Part shown: positions 49,210 through 57,045 of the stretch, piece after piece | Position numbering within the stretch: the stretch's first letter is position 1 | Layout: each line of letters opens with the position of its first letter | DNA from: CAIWHR01 sp963788185 | GTDB taxonomy: Bacteria; Pseudomonadota; Gammaproteobacteria; Burkholderiales; Casimicrobiaceae | Direction: 5' to 3' | DNA: 64,000 nt | NCBI GenBank assembly: GCA_963788185.1 | Contig: CAWBGE010000024.1 | Location: 310,001 to 374,000, forward strand | The notes under the pieces: model-generated | Seen by the model: only the letters and a program-made list of their open reading frames with translations | The model's database searches: none | What the model was told of the DNA's origin: nothing | Made by a program: the position numbers and the translations under genes

Positions 49210-51486
49210 GTGACGTTCGCGATCGGCGATACAGCCCTGGCGATGACGATGCGCGACCTTCCCGTTCGCGAGCCCGCAGTTGCGGCGGCGCCGCCACTCG
49301 TCAAGACGCTCGCGCCCGACGATCGCACGATGGGCGCGCGCTGGGACGCGTTCGTGGCGCGGTGTCCCGCCGCGACTTTTTTTCACCGTGCGGGCTGGCA
49401 GCGGATCATCGCCGACGTCTTCCGCCATCGCACCCACTATCTGTACGCCGAGCGCGAAGGTGTCGTCGTCGGCGTGCTGCCGCTGGCGCAGGTGAAGAGC
49501 CTGCTGTTCGGCAACGCGCTGGTCAGCCTGCCGTTCGCCGTCTACGGCGGAGTCGCAACGCTGGATGAGGAAGCGGGCGCCGCGCTCGAGGCGCACGCGC
49601 AGCAACTGGCCCGGCAGCTCGGCGTCGATCACCTCGAGTTGCGCAACGTCGCGCCGCGTCACGCCGACTGGCCGGCGCAGGATCTCTACGTCACCTTCCG
49701 CAAGGAGATCCTGCCCGACGTCGATGCCAACCTGCAGGCCATCCCGCGCAAGCAGCGTGCGATGGTGCGCAAGGGCATCAAGAACGAATTGAAGAGCGTG
49801 ATCGATCCGACCGCAGAGCGCTTTTTCGCGCTCTACGCCGACAACGTGCACCGGCATGGCACGCCGCCATACGCGCGGCACTATTTCGAGGCGTTGCTGC
49901 GGGAGTTCGGCTCCGACGCCGAAGTGCTCACGGTGACCGACGCGGGCGGCAAGCCGCTGTCCAGCGTGCTGAGTTTCTATTTTCGCGACGAGGTGCTGCC
50001 GTACTACGCCGGCGACGACGTGGCCGCGCGCGACCTCGCCGCCAACGATTTCAAGTACTGGGAGCTGATGCGGCGCGCCTGCGAGCGCGGGCTCAAGGTC
50101 TTCGACTACGGCCGCAGCAAGAAGGACACCGGACCGTATGCATTCAAGAAGAACTGGGGCTTCGAACCGCAGCAGCTGCACTACGAATATTGCCTGTACA
50201 AGCGCGATGCGGTGCCGCAGAACAATCCGCTCAATCCCAAATACCGGTTGATGATCGCGGCGTGGCAGCGATTGCCGATCGGCGTGGCCAATTACGGACA
50301 CGGCCACCATCTTCGTATCCGCCACCCATACCTTCTAGGCGCCGGCATGTACGAAGCCTTCTACGGCCTCACCGACAAGCCGTTCCAGCTCAATCCCGAT
50401 CCGACGTTCTACTTCGGCAGCCGCCAGCACCGGCGCGCGATGGCGTACCTCGAATACGGGTTGCACCAGAACGAAGGCTTCATCGTCGTCACCGGCGAGG
50501 TCGGCGCGGGCAAGACGACGATCGTCCGCAGCCTTCTGGCCAAGCTCGATCCGCACAAGGTGGTGGCGGCGCAGCTCGTCAGCACGCAGCTCGACGCCGA
50601 GGACACGCTGCGTCTGGTCGCGGCATCGTTCGGCCTCAAGACCAAGGACGTGGCCAAGTCGGAGCTGCTGCTCGGGCTCGAAGCGTTCCTGGTGTCGGTG
50701 ACCACGCAAGGCAAGCGCGCGCTGCTGATCGTCGACGAGGCGCAGAACCTCACGCCGCGCGCCGTCGAAGAATTGCGGATGCTGTCGAATTTCCAGCTCG
50801 AGACGCACGCGCTGTTGCAGAGCTTCCTGGTGGGGCAGCCCGAATTCCGGCGAACGCTGCAGAGCCCGCACATGGTGCAGCTGCGCCAGCGCGTGATCGC
50901 CGCCTGTCACATCGGTCCGCTCGACGCGGAGGAGACGCGCGGCTACATCGAGCACCGCCTGAAGTGCGTCGGCTGGAAGGACAAGCCGCAGTTCCAGCCG
51001 GAATGCTTCCAGTCGATCTACAACGCCACCGGCGGCATTCCACGCCGCATCAATGCACTGTGCGACCGCCTGCTGCTGTCGGGATTCATCGGCAGCACGA
51101 CGGAATTCGGCCGCGCCGATGTCGACGAAGTCGCGCGGGAAATCCGCGAAGAGAGCTTCTCCGGGCCGGCGGCCAACGATGTCGAGCCGACGACCCCGTC
51201 AATGCCGGCGCCCGCGCCTCGCCTGCAGACCGCGCAGGAAGTTCTCGCCGGGATCGTTCCGCCGCGTAGCGGGTCGCAGGGGGCGTTTACCGTCGACCCG
51301 GCGCGCGTCAACCTGGAACCCGAAGTCGCCGCCGAGGCAGCCCGCATCATTGCCAACATGCAGACGACCAACGTCGAGGAGCGCCTCGTCCGGCTCGAGC
51401 GCCAGGCGAGCGCCACGCTGAAGTTGCTGCAGCAGGTGGTCGATGCGGTCAAGGCACGGCCGCCGTCAAAGGCGGATCCCTCGTGA
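49210..51486 (+). CDS. FemAB-like protein copy 1 fused in frame to the ATPase copy 2
   Basis: Residues 1-361 are a FemAB-like GNAT-fold protein of the XrtA system (TIGR03019; WDAFVARCPAATFFHRAGW, then FDYGRSKKDTGPYAFKKNWG). At the repeat junction (50,292/50,293) its last 11 residues are lost, the frame crosses about 18 codons derived from an out-of-frame tail of the outer-membrane protein gene, and then continues into the complete 379-residue ATPase (from 50,347). The open frame predicts a 758-residue hybrid. GTG 49210 is the first start; ATG 49243 is an alternative. The ATPase may still initiate on its own ATG. Confidence 0.8.
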   Translation: MTFAIGDTALAMTMRDLPVREPAVAAAPPLVKTLAPDDRTMGARWDAFVARCPAATFFHRAGWQRIIADVFRHRTHYLYAEREGVVVGVLPLAQVKSLLFGNALVSLPFAVYGGVATLDEEAGAALEAHAQQLARQLGVDHLELRNVAPRHADWPAQDLYVTFRKEILPDVDANLQAIPRKQRAMVRKGIKNELKSVIDPTAERFFALYADNVHRHGTPPYARHYFEALLREFGSDAEVLTVTDAGGKPLSSVLSFYFRDEVLPYYAGDDVAARDLAANDFKYWELMRRACERGLKVFDYGRSKKDTGPYAFKKNWGFEPQQLHYEYCLYKRDAVPQNNPLNPKYRLMIAAWQRLPIGVANYGHGHHLRIRHPYLLGAGMYEAFYGLTDKPFQLNPDPTFYFGSRQHRRAMAYLEYGLHQNEGFIVVTGEVGAGKTTIVRSLLAKLDPHKVVAAQLVSTQLDAEDTLRLVAASFGLKTKDVAKSELLLGLEAFLVSVTTQGKRALLIVDEAQNLTPRAVEELRMLSNFQLETHALLQSFLVGQPEFRRTLQSPHMVQLRQRVIAACHIGPLDAEETRGYIEHRLKCVGWKDKPQFQPECFQSIYNATGGIPRRINALCDRLLLSGFIGSTTEFGRADVDEVAREIREESFSGPAANDVEPTTPSMPAPAPRLQTAQEVLAGIVPPRSGSQGAFTVDPARVNLEPEVAAEAARIIANMQTTNVEERLVRLERQASATLKLLQQVVDAVKARPPSKADPS
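50347..51486 (+). CDS. XrtA-locus secretion-type ATPase, copy 2 (intact)
   Basis: This is the intact 379-residue version of the TIGR03015 ATPase. It has an N-terminal AAA domain with Walker A GEVGAGKT (50-57) and Walker B LLIVDEAQN, an arginine-rich ARRIN-type segment (GGIPRRINALCDRLL), and a C-terminal coiled coil (VEERLVRLERQASATLKLLQ). These ATPases resemble GspA/ExeA and are thought to energise assembly or secretion in PEP-CTERM loci. It is in frame with the upstream truncated FemAB (see that entry). The next gene, wecB copy 2, overlaps its stop by four bases. Confidence 0.9.
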   Translation: MYEAFYGLTDKPFQLNPDPTFYFGSRQHRRAMAYLEYGLHQNEGFIVVTGEVGAGKTTIVRSLLAKLDPHKVVAAQLVSTQLDAEDTLRLVAASFGLKTKDVAKSELLLGLEAFLVSVTTQGKRALLIVDEAQNLTPRAVEELRMLSNFQLETHALLQSFLVGQPEFRRTLQSPHMVQLRQRVIAACHIGPLDAEETRGYIEHRLKCVGWKDKPQFQPECFQSIYNATGGIPRRINALCDRLLLSGFIGSTTEFGRADVDEVAREIREESFSGPAANDVEPTTPSMPAPAPRLQTAQEVLAGIVPPRSGSQGAFTVDPARVNLEPEVAAEAARIIANMQTTNVEERLVRLERQASATLKLLQQVVDAVKARPPSKADPS

Positions 51487-52660
51487 GCGACACATCCACG
51501 CTCGCCCAACCCCGGCCCGGGCCCGATCGTCTGCGTCGTCGGCGCGCGGCCCAACTTCATGAAGATGGCGCCGATCCTGCGCGCGCTCGCCAGCCACGGC
51601 GGCGGGCTGCCGCACGTCCTCGTCCACACCGGGCAGCACTACGACGCCGACATGAGCGACAAGCTGTTCGTCGACCTGCGGTTGCCCCGGCCGGACATCA
51701 ACCTCGAAGTGGGCTCCGCGACGCATGCGGTGCAGACCGCCGAGGTGATGCGCCGGTTCGAGCCCGTCGTCGACGATCTCCGAGCCGTCGTGCGTGCTGG
51801 TGGTCGGTGACGTGAACTCGACGCTCGCGTGCACGCTGGTCGCGGTGAAGAAGGGCGTGCCGGTGGCGCACGTCGAAGCGGGTCTGCGCAGCTTCGACCG
51901 CTCGATGCCCGAAGAGATCAACCGCGTGCTGACCGACCAGATCGCCGACGTGCTCTACACCACCGAGCGCAAGGCGCTGGACAATCTGTTGCGCGAGGGC
52001 GTCGATCCCGCGCGCGTCGTGTTTGTCGGCAACGTGATGATCGACTCGCTGCGCGCCAATCGTAATTTCGCGGTGCCGGCGGGCGAAACCCTGCGCCGGG
52101 CCGGCGTCGATCCGGCCCTGCTGGGCGGCCCGCCGCGTTACGGTGTGGTGACGCTGCACAGGCCATCCAACGTCGACACCCGCGACGCGCTGGCGCCGTT
52201 GCTGGCGCTGCTGCGCGACGTCTCGGCACGATTGCCGCTGGTCATCGCCCTGCATCCGCGCACGCGCGCCAACATCGCGCGCTTCGGTCTTGCCGACCTG
52301 GTCGCGCAGCCGCGGATTGCGCTGCTGCCGCCGCAGGGCTATCTCGAAATGCTGGGCCTGATGAGCGGCGCCACGCTGGTGCTCACCGATTCGGGCGGCA
52401 TCCAGGAAGAAACCACGGCGCTGGGCGTGCCCTGCCTCACCGCGCGCGAGAACACCGAGCGGCCGATCACGCTGGAGCAGGGCACCAACACGCTGGTGGG
52501 ACGGGATCCGGCGCTGATCCTGCGCGCGGTCGACGAGATCCTCGCCGGCGGCGGCAAGCGCGGCCGCGTGCCGGAGCTATGGGACGGCCGGGCGGCCGAA
52601 CGCATCGCTGCCGATATCGCGCAGCGTTTCGTGCGTTCGCCGGCCACGGTGGAGGCGTGA
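51483..52660 (+). pseudogene. wecB: UDP-N-acetylglucosamine 2-epimerase, copy 2 (two frameshifts)
   Basis: Same gene as at 47,007, but with extra bases near 51,510 (a C added in a CCCC run) and near 51,780 (CTCC for CTC). The total of 1,178 bases is 392 codons plus two. From 51,794 onward the frame is intact (MLVVGDVNSTLACTLVAVKK to the end). The frameshift of copy 1 is absent here, so each copy shows the correct reading at the other's faults. About a dozen residue differences separate the copies, for example near the VDPALLGGPP segment. Confidence 0.88.
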
Positions 52661-52692
52661 CCGTGTCCCCGTCCCGATCGCCTGCCGCGACG

Positions 52693-53685
52693 ATGAACGC
52701 GCTGACCATCGACGTCGAGGACTACTTCCAGGTGTCGGCCTTTGCGCCGTACATTGCGCGCGCGGAGTGGGACGCGCGCGAATGCCGCGTCGAGCGCAAC
52801 GTCGAGCGCATTCTCGGCCTGCTCGACGAAGCGGGCGCGCGGGCGACCTTCTTCACGCTGGGCTGGATTGCGGAGCGCTATCCGCAACTGGTGCGCCGCG
52901 TCGTCGACGCGGGACACGAACTGGCGAGCCACGGCTTCGGCCACCACCGCGCGACCGACCAGACCGAGGACGCGTTCTTTGCCGACGTCGATCTTGCCAA
53001 GCTGGTGCTCGAGGACCTCTCCGGCGTCGAGGTGCGCGGCTATCGCGCGCCGAGTTTTTCGATCAACAACGATAATCCATGGGCGTTCGATTGCCTGTCG
53101 CGCGCCGGCTACAAGTACAGTTCCAGCATCTATCCGGTGCGGCACGACCACTACGGCATGCCCGAGGCGCCGCGCTTCGCGCATTTCGTGCGTCCGGAAT
53201 TGCTCGAGATCCCCATCTCGACGGTGCGCATCGGCCAGCGCAACTGGCCCGCCGGCGGGGGCGGTTTCTTTCGCCTGCTTCCGTACGCAATGACGCGGCA
53301 GATGGTGCGCCGGATCAACGGCACCGATGGGCAGGCCGCGATCTTCTACTTTCACCCCTGGGAGATCGATGTCGAGCAGCCCCGGATCTCGGGCGTGGAC
53401 CGCAAGACGCGGTTTCGGCATTACCTCAACCTGCGCCGCACCGAACACCGTCTGCGGCGTCTGCTGGCGGATTTCGTGTGGGGCCGTGTCGACGAGGCTT
53501 TTCCCATCGACGGCGAGCCCGCGGCCGAACAATGGCCGCCGCTGGCGCAGGTGTCCGCCGAGCGCGCAGACCGCGGAGAACCGCCGCTGGGCGAAGACAG
53601 GGTCGTGGTGCAGCAGGCGGCCGGTGGTCATGGCGGGGTCGACGGGGGCGAAACGTATTACGGTCAGTCGCGCGCGCGGTCCTGA
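52693..53685 (+). CDS. XrtA-locus polysaccharide deacetylase (DUF3473), copy 2
   Basis: This 330-residue copy is equal in length to copy 1 and has all metal-binding and catalytic motifs preserved (DVEDYF, HELASHGFGHH, RGYRAPSFS). Replacements relative to copy 1 are conservative: Pro to Ala and Ile to Val in the first 75 residues, and three in the low-complexity tail. Both copies should therefore be active enzymes if both are real. Confidence 0.92.
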   Translation: MNALTIDVEDYFQVSAFAPYIARAEWDARECRVERNVERILGLLDEAGARATFFTLGWIAERYPQLVRRVVDAGHELASHGFGHHRATDQTEDAFFADVDLAKLVLEDLSGVEVRGYRAPSFSINNDNPWAFDCLSRAGYKYSSSIYPVRHDHYGMPEAPRFAHFVRPELLEIPISTVRIGQRNWPAGGGGFFRLLPYAMTRQMVRRINGTDGQAAIFYFHPWEIDVEQPRISGVDRKTRFRHYLNLRRTEHRLRRLLADFVWGRVDEAFPIDGEPAAEQWPPLAQVSAERADRGEPPLGEDRVVVQQAAGGHGGVDGGETYYGQSRARS

Positions 53686-53686
53686 C

Positions 53687-54805
53687 GTGACGTTCGCGAT
53701 CGGCGATACAGCCCTGGCGATGACGATGCGCGACCTTCCCGTTCGCGAGCCCGCAGTTGCGATGGCGCCGCCGCTCGTCAAGACGCTCGCGCCCGACGAT
53801 CGCACGATGGGCGCGCGCTGGGACGCGTTCGTGGCGCGGTGTCCCGCCGCGACTTTTTTTCACCGTGCGGGCTGGCAGCGGATCATCGCCGACGTCTTCC
53901 GCCATCGCACCCACTATCTGTACGCCGAGCGCGAAGGTGTCGTCGTCGGCGTGCTGCCGCTGGCGCAGGTGAAGAGCCTGCTGTTCGGCAACGCGCTGGT
54001 CAGCCTGCCGTTCGCCGTCTACGGCGGAGTCGCAACGCTGGATGACGAGGCGGGCGCCGCGCTCGAGGCGCACGCGCAGCAACTGGCCCGGCAACTCGGC
54101 GTCGATCACCTCGAGTTGCGCAACGTCGCGCCGCGTCACGCCGACTGGCCGGCGCAGGATCTCTACGTCACCTTCCGCAAGGAGATCCTGCCCGACGTCG
54201 ATGCCAACCTGCAGGCCATCCCGCGCAAGCAGCGGGCGATGGTGCGCAAGGGCATCAAGAACGAATTGAAGAGCGTGATCGATCCGACTGCCGAGCGCTT
54301 CTTCGCGCTCTACGCCGACAACGTGCACCGGCATGGGACGCCGCCGTACTCGCGGCACTATTTCGAGGCGTTGCTGCGGGAGTTTGGCTCCGACGCCGAA
54401 GTGCTCACGGTGACCGACGCCGGCGGCAAGCCGCTGTCCAGCGTGCTGAGTTTCTACTTCCGCGACGAGGTGCTGCCGTACTACGCCGGCGACGACGTGG
54501 CCGCGCGCGATCTCGCCGCCAACGATTTCAAGTACTGGGAGCTGATGCGGCGCGCCTGCGAGCGCGGGCTCAAGGTCTTCGATTACGGCCGCAGCAAGAA
54601 GGACACCGGACCGTATGCATTCAAGAAGAACTGGGGCTTCGAACCGCAGCAGCTGCACTACGAATATTGCCTGTACAAGCGCGATGCGGTGCCGCAGAAC
54701 AATCCGCTCAATCCCAAATACCGGTTGATGATCGCGGCGTGGCAGCGATTGCCGATCGGCGTGGCCAATGCGCTGGGGCCGCATGTTGTGCGGTATCTGG
54801 GGTGA
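53687..54805 (+). CDS. XrtA-system FemAB-like protein, copy 2 (complete)
   Basis: This complete 372-residue FemAB-like protein (TIGR03019) has tandem GNAT-like halves. Family members in cell walls transfer amino acids from tRNA; the XrtA version probably modifies the polymer or a carrier, but the reaction is not known. Start GTG 53687 (or ATG 53720). It differs from copy 1 at only about three residues before the native C-terminus ALGPHVVRYLG. Confidence 0.9.
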   Translation: MTFAIGDTALAMTMRDLPVREPAVAMAPPLVKTLAPDDRTMGARWDAFVARCPAATFFHRAGWQRIIADVFRHRTHYLYAEREGVVVGVLPLAQVKSLLFGNALVSLPFAVYGGVATLDDEAGAALEAHAQQLARQLGVDHLELRNVAPRHADWPAQDLYVTFRKEILPDVDANLQAIPRKQRAMVRKGIKNELKSVIDPTAERFFALYADNVHRHGTPPYSRHYFEALLREFGSDAEVLTVTDAGGKPLSSVLSFYFRDEVLPYYAGDDVAARDLAANDFKYWELMRRACERGLKVFDYGRSKKDTGPYAFKKNWGFEPQQLHYEYCLYKRDAVPQNNPLNPKYRLMIAAWQRLPIGVANALGPHVVRYLG

Positions 54806-54881
54806 GCGATACAGCGGCCGCTGGCGAACGAGCGCGGCGCTCCACAGCTGGACCACTTACGTCGGTGTCTGGGTCCGGCGC

Positions 54882-54910
54882 TTGCCATAAGGTAACGTAT
54901 ATGTTACTAT
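54882..54910 (+). promoter_or_regulatory. Promoter and operator of the orphan antitoxin
   Basis: TTGCCA (54882-54887), a 17-base spacer and TACTAT (54905-54910) form a strong sigma-70-type promoter. The inverted repeat GTAAC (54892-54896)/GTTAC (54903-54907) overlaps the -10 element, as expected for an autorepressed toxin-antitoxin promoter. The start point should lie almost on the GTG at 54918, so that frame would be leaderless. Confidence 0.6.
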
Positions 54911-54917
54911 TGATTCA

Positions 54918-54963
54918 GTGAAGATCGACATCAAGGAATACGTTCGCGAGGACGAAAAAAACC
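54918..54963 (+). pseudogene. Probable remnant of a RelE/ParE-type toxin gene start
   Basis: A short frame from GTG 54918 reads VKIDIKEYVRED and then loses resemblance, running into the antitoxin start at 54964. This beginning resembles the N-terminus I recall for the toxin that normally precedes this antitoxin family (EYVREDG-like). The rest of the toxin is missing, which suggests an internal deletion that kept the promoter. The identification rests on recall and needs a database search. Confidence 0.4.
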
Positions 54964-55287
54964 ATGACGCTTACCCGCGACTTCAAACACACCATCGTCG
55001 AGCGCGTCAAGCGCGATCCGGCATTTGCTAACGCGCTGCTGGACGAGGCGGCTACTCTATTTCTCAGTGGAGAGCCTGACGCGGCTCGCCTGATTCTTCG
55101 CGATCTCGTCAATGCAACCGTAGGGTTCGAGGCGCTTGCCGAACTGACCCATAGGCCAAGCAAGAGTCTCCACCGCATGCTCTCTCCGCAAGGCAATCCC
55201 CGCATGGATAACCTGGCTGCCATTTTCTCTGCCATCCGAAATTGGCTCAAAGTGACGTTCGACGTTCGCGTTGTCGAAGCGGCATAG
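54964..55287 (+). CDS. HTH antitoxin-like regulator without its toxin
   Basis: This 107-residue protein, beginning MTLTRDFKHTIVERVKRDPAFANA, contains ALLDEAATLFL, then a helix-turn-helix region (GFEALAELTHRPSKSLHRMLSPQGNP) as in Xre/HigA-2-like antitoxins. Such genes usually follow a RelE/ParE-family toxin gene; here only a toxin fragment precedes it. GAGGA lies 11 bases before the ATG. It lies inside the XrtA locus between FemAB and the glycosyltransferase. Confidence 0.75.
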   Translation: MTLTRDFKHTIVERVKRDPAFANALLDEAATLFLSGEPDAARLILRDLVNATVGFEALAELTHRPSKSLHRMLSPQGNPRMDNLAAIFSAIRNWLKVTFDVRVVEAA

Positions 55288-55338
55288 GCATTGCTGTGCA
55301 TCCCGTTGGCGCAATCCTCGCCGGTTTGAGCGCTTGTC

Positions 55339-55695
55339 ATGACCAAGAAGATCCAAGTGCACGTTGACGGCATCGTCGATATGGGCCGTCGCTTTGTCGA
55401 TGCCTGGCACCGCGCCGAGGCCGGGGAGTTCGTCGACGAGGCGCACGTCACTTTCCTCAGCTTCCAGGCGATGACCGAGACACTTTCGCCGCGGCGGCTG
55501 GAACTGCTGCGTTACGTTCGCCAGCATGGTGCCGCGAATGTGCGCGACTTGGCGACTGTGCTGCAGCGCGACTACAAGAACGTGCATCAGGATGTCTGTG
55601 CCCTGGAGGCCGGTGGGCTTCTGGTACGACAGGGTCGGCGTTTAACCACGCCCTGGAACGAAGTGCAGGCGAGCATCAATCTCGCAGCTGCCTGA
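55339..55695 (+). CDS. MarR/HVO_A0114-like winged-helix DNA-binding protein (antitoxin-like)
   Basis: This 118-residue protein has a C-terminal winged helix: LSPRRLELLRYVRQHGA, VRDLATVLQRDYKNVHQDV (recognition helix), and a wing ALEAGGLLVRQGRR. The family includes antitoxins encoded next to TumE-type toxins, but no toxin gene is visible in the 51 bases upstream or next to it. It might simply be a local regulator. Its position beside another orphan antitoxin suggests a decayed toxin-antitoxin region. Confidence 0.65.
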   Translation: MTKKIQVHVDGIVDMGRRFVDAWHRAEAGEFVDEAHVTFLSFQAMTETLSPRRLELLRYVRQHGAANVRDLATVLQRDYKNVHQDVCALEAGGLLVRQGRRLTTPWNEVQASINLAAA

Positions 55696-55753
55696 TCCAT
55701 TTTCTTCGACCCGACGCCGTCGCCCGCACACTTAATGATCGCCAGCCGTACCC

Positions 55754-57043
55754 TTGTCCAACCTCCTCTACCTCGTCCATCGCCTGCCTTACCCTCCGAA
55801 CAAGGGGGACAAGGTTCGCTCGTTCCACCTGTTGAAGCATCTCGCGGCAAGGCATCGGGTCTTCCTGGGCACGTTCATCGACGATCCTGCCGACGAGCAG
55901 CACGTCGACGCCCTGCGCGCGCTGTGCGCCGACGTCCACGTCGAGCGCCTGAACCCCGCTGTCGCGAAGCTGTGCAGCCTGTCCGGACTGCTGCGCGGGG
56001 AAGCGCTCACGCTGAGCTATTACCGCCACCCCGGTCTGGCGCGATGGGTGGAGAAGGTCCAGCGTGAGCAACGTCTGGATGCAGCGGTGGTCTTTTCGTC
56101 GCCGATGGCACAGTACGTCGATACGCGCGCAGAGGCTCCGCTGCTGGTCGATCTGGTCGACGTCGACTCCGCCAAGTGGACCCAATACGCATCTGCGCAC
56201 AGTTGGCCGCTGTCGTGGCTCTACCGCCGCGAAGGGCGGATGCTGCTCGCGTTCGAGCGCGCTGTCGTGGCGCGCGCTGCGCACTCGTTCCTGGTCACCG
56301 ACGCCGAGGTCGAGCTCTTCTCCCGCCTTGCCCCCGAATGCGCGGGCAAGGTCGAGTCCGCGGGCAACGGCGTGAATGCCGACTATTTCTCACCGGAGCA
56401 CGCCTTTCCGTCGCCCTACGCCGCTGGCGAAGTTCCCGTCGTGTTCACCGGAGCGATGGACTATTGGCCGAATGTCGACGCCGTGGTCTGGTTCGCCGCC
56501 GAGGTCCTGCCCCGGCTGCGCGAGGCCCATCCCGATGTCCGCTTCCACATCGTCGGCATGCGCCCCACCCCGGCGGTGCAGGCGCTGGCCGGCGACGGGG
56601 TCGCGGTCAGCGGCACGGTGCCCGACGTGCGCCCCTACCTTGCGCATGCTGCCGTCGTCGTTGCCCCGTTGCGCGTCGCGCGCGGCATCCAGAACAAGGT
56701 GCTCGAAGCGATGGCGATGGCACGCCCGGTGGTGGTGTCTGCCGACTGCGCGTCCGGCATCGACGCCGCCGCGGGTGTGGATCTGGATGTCGCCGCCGAC
56801 ACCGAAGATTTCGTGGCGCGCGTCGACGCCTTGCTGCGCGATCCTGCACGTGCGGTGCGCATGGGTGCGGCGGGACGCGCCCGCGTGCTTGCGCATTACG
56901 ATTGGGACGCGCGACTATCCCGATTCGATCGTTGGCTGCAGGCGGGAGCGGTGAACTGCAAGCTCGACGAGCCTGAACCTGCCAATTCAGTCGCCGAAAG
57001 CAGAAATGCCGAAATCGGCGCTGTTGTGTCGGTACGGAACTGA
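55754..57043 (+). CDS. TIGR03087-type XrtA-system glycosyltransferase
   Basis: This 429-residue GT-B fold glycosyltransferase begins LLYLVHRLPYPPNKGDKVRS, a signature of the TIGR03087 family found in XrtA loci. The C-terminal half has a GT4-like donor site (VFTGAMDYWPNVDA, RGIQNKVLEAMAMARPVV). It adds a sugar to the lipid-linked polymer. The start codon appears to be TTG at 55754; no in-frame ATG lies nearby. Two small genes follow immediately, probably on the same transcript. Confidence 0.9.
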   Translation: MSNLLYLVHRLPYPPNKGDKVRSFHLLKHLAARHRVFLGTFIDDPADEQHVDALRALCADVHVERLNPAVAKLCSLSGLLRGEALTLSYYRHPGLARWVEKVQREQRLDAAVVFSSPMAQYVDTRAEAPLLVDLVDVDSAKWTQYASAHSWPLSWLYRREGRMLLAFERAVVARAAHSFLVTDAEVELFSRLAPECAGKVESAGNGVNADYFSPEHAFPSPYAAGEVPVVFTGAMDYWPNVDAVVWFAAEVLPRLREAHPDVRFHIVGMRPTPAVQALAGDGVAVSGTVPDVRPYLAHAAVVVAPLRVARGIQNKVLEAMAMARPVVVSADCASGIDAAAGVDLDVAADTEDFVARVDALLRDPARAVRMGAAGRARVLAHYDWDARLSRFDRWLQAGAVNCKLDEPEPANSVAESRNAEIGAVVSVRN

Positions 57044-57045
57044 TC

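Larger units (their letters stand above)
45816..50292 (+). repeat. 4,477-bp direct tandem repeat, copy 1
   Basis: This block runs from the last 46 bases of the outer-membrane protein gene through ATPase, wecB and deacetylase to codon 361 of the FemAB-like gene. It is followed immediately, with no spacer, by copy 2 at 50,293-54,769 in the same orientation. Offsets of matching landmarks are 4,476-4,477 bases. By eye the copies differ at roughly 2% of positions, mostly third codon bases. Confidence 0.93.
50293..54769 (+). repeat. 4,477-bp direct tandem repeat, copy 2
   Basis: This is the second copy of the block at 45,816-50,292. It starts with the last 46 bases of the outer-membrane protein gene (no upstream part) and ends at codon 361 of FemAB, after which the native FemAB end (ALGPHVVRYLG) follows. 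Stretches with no visible difference (for example 52,93x-53,26x in the deacetylase) alternate with diverged ones. Confidence 0.93.
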
